From the NCBI GenBank assembly GCA_900551325.1, contig URVM01000006.1, positions 62,001-126,000 of the forward strand: a stretch of 64,000 nucleotides of DNA, written 5' to 3'. Position 1 is the first letter of the stretch, and each line of letters begins with the position of its first letter. Below the pieces are notes generated by a model. The model searched no databases. It saw nothing but the letters and a program-made list of their open reading frames with translations, and was not told where the DNA came from. Positions 62,123-64,000 of the stretch are shown piece after piece. The translations under genes and the position numbers were made by a program. The stretch is from an uncultured Eubacteriales bacterium (lineage in GTDB: Bacteria; Bacillota; Clostridia; Lachnospirales; Cellulosilyticaceae).

Positions 62123-63976
62123 ATGGTAATAAGAGAAGTTGCATGTGAAAATACTATATTAAAACTTAATGAAGCATCACTTGGAATAGAGATTGAACAA
62201 GATGGTCATGTGTGGCAAACGGACAAAGGATTTGAGCCATACTTTACTATAGGTGAGACAAAGGTTTATTTTAAAGAGGCAGGGGCTACCGAGCACTTTG
62301 AATGGAAAACAGGTGTAGGGACAGGGGTTAGAAGTAAGTTTTCCAATTTCATAATCCATGATAAAGAAGATACTTTAAGTTTTGAAACCATTGTATGGAT
62401 TGAATATGCTACAAAGGATATTTATTTTGAGCTCCTTCCTTTAAAAGAGTCAGAGCATTTGATAGGGGATATTTACTGGCCAGGACAAATGGCGTTTGAA
62501 GAAGATAGTGATAAGTGGTACACACTTATTAACTTACTTCAAGGACTTATGATACCAAATAACTGGAAGTATGAAGTGAAACAATTAGTATTTGATGGAC
62601 AAATGTGTAGTTCAGCAGCTTATATGCCTTGGTTTGGGCAAGTAAGAGATAAAGATGGATATATTGCCATTGTGTGCACCCCTTGGGATGCGGCTTATGG
62701 GGTAGACCATCCAGCAGACAGTACTTATTGCCATATTGGGGTAAGATGGCTTCCTAGTATGGGTGCCATAAGTTATAAACGTGTCATGAAGATGGTACTA
62801 AGACAAGATTGTGACTACAATGATCTTTGTAAAGTTTATAGAAGCTATGCTAGGGAAAAAGGCCTTTTAGTAACTCTAAAAGAAAAGGCTGCTAGAAATC
62901 CTTTAGTAGATAAATTTATCGGTTCAGCCATTGTGCATACGGGGATTAAAACACATACTTCACCAGATTCAGCTTACTACGATAAGGAGCATCCAGAAAA
63001 AAATGACTATGTAGTGCCTTTTGCAAAAAGAGAAGAACAAATGAAAAAGCTTAAGGATAAGGGACTTGAGAAAGTATACTTACACCTGGATGGTTGGGGA
63101 GATCCAGGCTATGACAACAAACATCCAGACTATTTACCTGCGTGTATAGAAGCAGGTGGCTGGGAAGGGATGAAGTCTTTATCAGACAGGATGAAGGCAC
63201 TTGGTTATATGTTTGCTATTCATGATCAGTATAGAGATTACTATTTTGATGCAGCTACATATGATGAAAACTTTGCTCTTCATGATGCAGAAGGTAAAAG
63301 AATAGAATTTGCTAGATGGGCAGGGGGATGGCAAACTTATATATGTGCATCTCAAGCACCATTTTATCTGAAACGCAACTTTACAGAGCTCTTTAATCAC
63401 GGCATAGAGCTTGAGGGAACCTATCTTGACGTATTTACATGCAATGAACTAGATGAGTGTACACACTCATGGCACCAGATGACACGTAAAGAATGTCAAG
63501 AATACAGAAAGTCTTGCTTTGATTATTTACTGGCACACGATATTTTGCCAAGTTCAGAAGAGGTTATTGATTGGGCTGTTCCAAGTGTTGTGACTGCTCA
63601 TTATGGTCCTTATGAATTTATGCTTTGGCCAAATAAAGAACCAAAAGGTATACCGGTTCCACTATTTAACTTGGTATATCATGATTGTGTAGTGCTTCCT
63701 TGGCTTATGGACAAAGAAACAAAGTACGGAGACTATATGCTATATGCCCTTCTCAATGGCGGTGCAGCTTATCTTGATATAGAAAAAGAAGGGGAAGCAC
63801 TAGATGAAGAAATAGAGCGTTACTACACTGTTTCAAAGCTTCAAGAAAAGGTTGCTAAATGCGAGATGGTCAAACACGAATTTTTAGATTCATCTTATAA
63901 AGTACAAAGAACAACCTATAGTGATGGCACACAAGTGACCATTGATTTAGAAAAAGGAAGTTACAATATTAAGTAG
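62123..63976 (+). CDS. GH129-like alpha-N-acetylgalactosaminidase
   Basis: The 617-residue protein without signal peptide resembles the intracellular GH129 family (related to GH101 and to DUF5696). It has an N-terminal beta-sandwich and a barrel with VYLHLDGWGDPGYDNKHPD, FAIHDQYRDYYFD, candidate nucleophile Asp436 in GTYLDVFTC and candidate acid/base Glu479/480 in LPSSEEVIDW. These enzymes cut single GalNAc from Ser/Thr (Tn antigen). It lies 41 bases after GH101 with AAGGAG before ATG, in one operon, and gives the complementary activity. Family assignment is by pattern. Confidence 0.75.
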   Translation: MVIREVACENTILKLNEASLGIEIEQDGHVWQTDKGFEPYFTIGETKVYFKEAGATEHFEWKTGVGTGVRSKFSNFIIHDKEDTLSFETIVWIEYATKDIYFELLPLKESEHLIGDIYWPGQMAFEEDSDKWYTLINLLQGLMIPNNWKYEVKQLVFDGQMCSSAAYMPWFGQVRDKDGYIAIVCTPWDAAYGVDHPADSTYCHIGVRWLPSMGAISYKRVMKMVLRQDCDYNDLCKVYRSYAREKGLLVTLKEKAARNPLVDKFIGSAIVHTGIKTHTSPDSAYYDKEHPEKNDYVVPFAKREEQMKKLKDKGLEKVYLHLDGWGDPGYDNKHPDYLPACIEAGGWEGMKSLSDRMKALGYMFAIHDQYRDYYFDAATYDENFALHDAEGKRIEFARWAGGWQTYICASQAPFYLKRNFTELFNHGIELEGTYLDVFTCNELDECTHSWHQMTRKECQEYRKSCFDYLLAHDILPSSEEVIDWAVPSVVTAHYGPYEFMLWPNKEPKGIPVPLFNLVYHDCVVLPWLMDKETKYGDYMLYALLNGGAAYLDIEKEGEALDEEIERYYTVSKLQEKVAKCEMVKHEFLDSSYKVQRTTYSDGTQVTIDLEKGSYNIK

Positions 63977-64000
63977 AATAAAAGACTCCTAGTTGCCCCT

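Overview
The window looks like chromosomal DNA of a low-GC anaerobic Clostridia (Lachnospirales/Cellulosilyticum-like, probably gut-associated). The grounds are AT-rich sequence, strong AGGAGG-type ribosome binding sites, GTG/TTG starts, CpsB/CpsD-type capsule regulators, tryptophanase, and a mucin-degrading gene set. The genus is an inference.

Region 1 (1-19775) is a surface-polysaccharide locus. It opens with the 3' end of a CpsD-type tyrosine kinase, a membrane CapD-type nucleotide-sugar dehydratase, a CpsB-type phosphatase and an orphan pilin-like gene. From about 4.5 kb a long co-directional operon follows: NeuD-like acetyltransferase (C-terminally clipped), CapM-like priming transferase, CapN-like reductase, WbuB-like glycosyltransferase, CapE/F/G (UDP-L-FucNAc synthesis), further glycosyltransferases, a Wzy-like polymerase, a Wzx flippase, WecC/WecB (UDP-ManNAcA synthesis) and an acyltransferase. 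The gene set predicts a D-FucNAc / L-FucNAc / ManNAcA polymer like Staphylococcus aureus type 5/8 capsule.

Region 2 (about 19.8-37.8 kb) is the unusual part. A roughly 65-bp interspersed repeat with two hairpins occurs about 15 times, always in the same orientation and usually touching the 3' end of an ORF. It separates small accessory genes: three near-identical nucleotidyltransferase genes plus a remnant, a coiled-coil protein with a RelE/ParE-like tail, a HEPN-like protein, a RelE/Phd toxin-antitoxin pair, a perfectly duplicated DUF3990-like gene, a lipoprotein and a YjcQ-like gene. A second repeat family and a REP-associated (RAYT-like) tyrosine transposase gene lie in the same stretch. 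dprA, a comM-like gene and a cold-shock gene lie near its end.

Region 3 (37.8-45.5 kb) holds a secreted transglutaminase-like protein, a solute-binding-protein relic, a tryptophanase plus Na+-symporter operon, a secreted stalk-domain protein, an IS3-family relic abutting a decayed chemoreceptor, and a hemerythrin.

Region 4 (45.5-64 kb) is glycan- and purine-related: a 1732-residue M60-type mucinase, a broken GGDEF-EAL gene, a sulfatase, a purine deaminase and permease pair with a PurR-type operator, and a GH101 plus GH129-like pair for mucin O-glycans.

All identifications come from reading the sequence; no database search was run.
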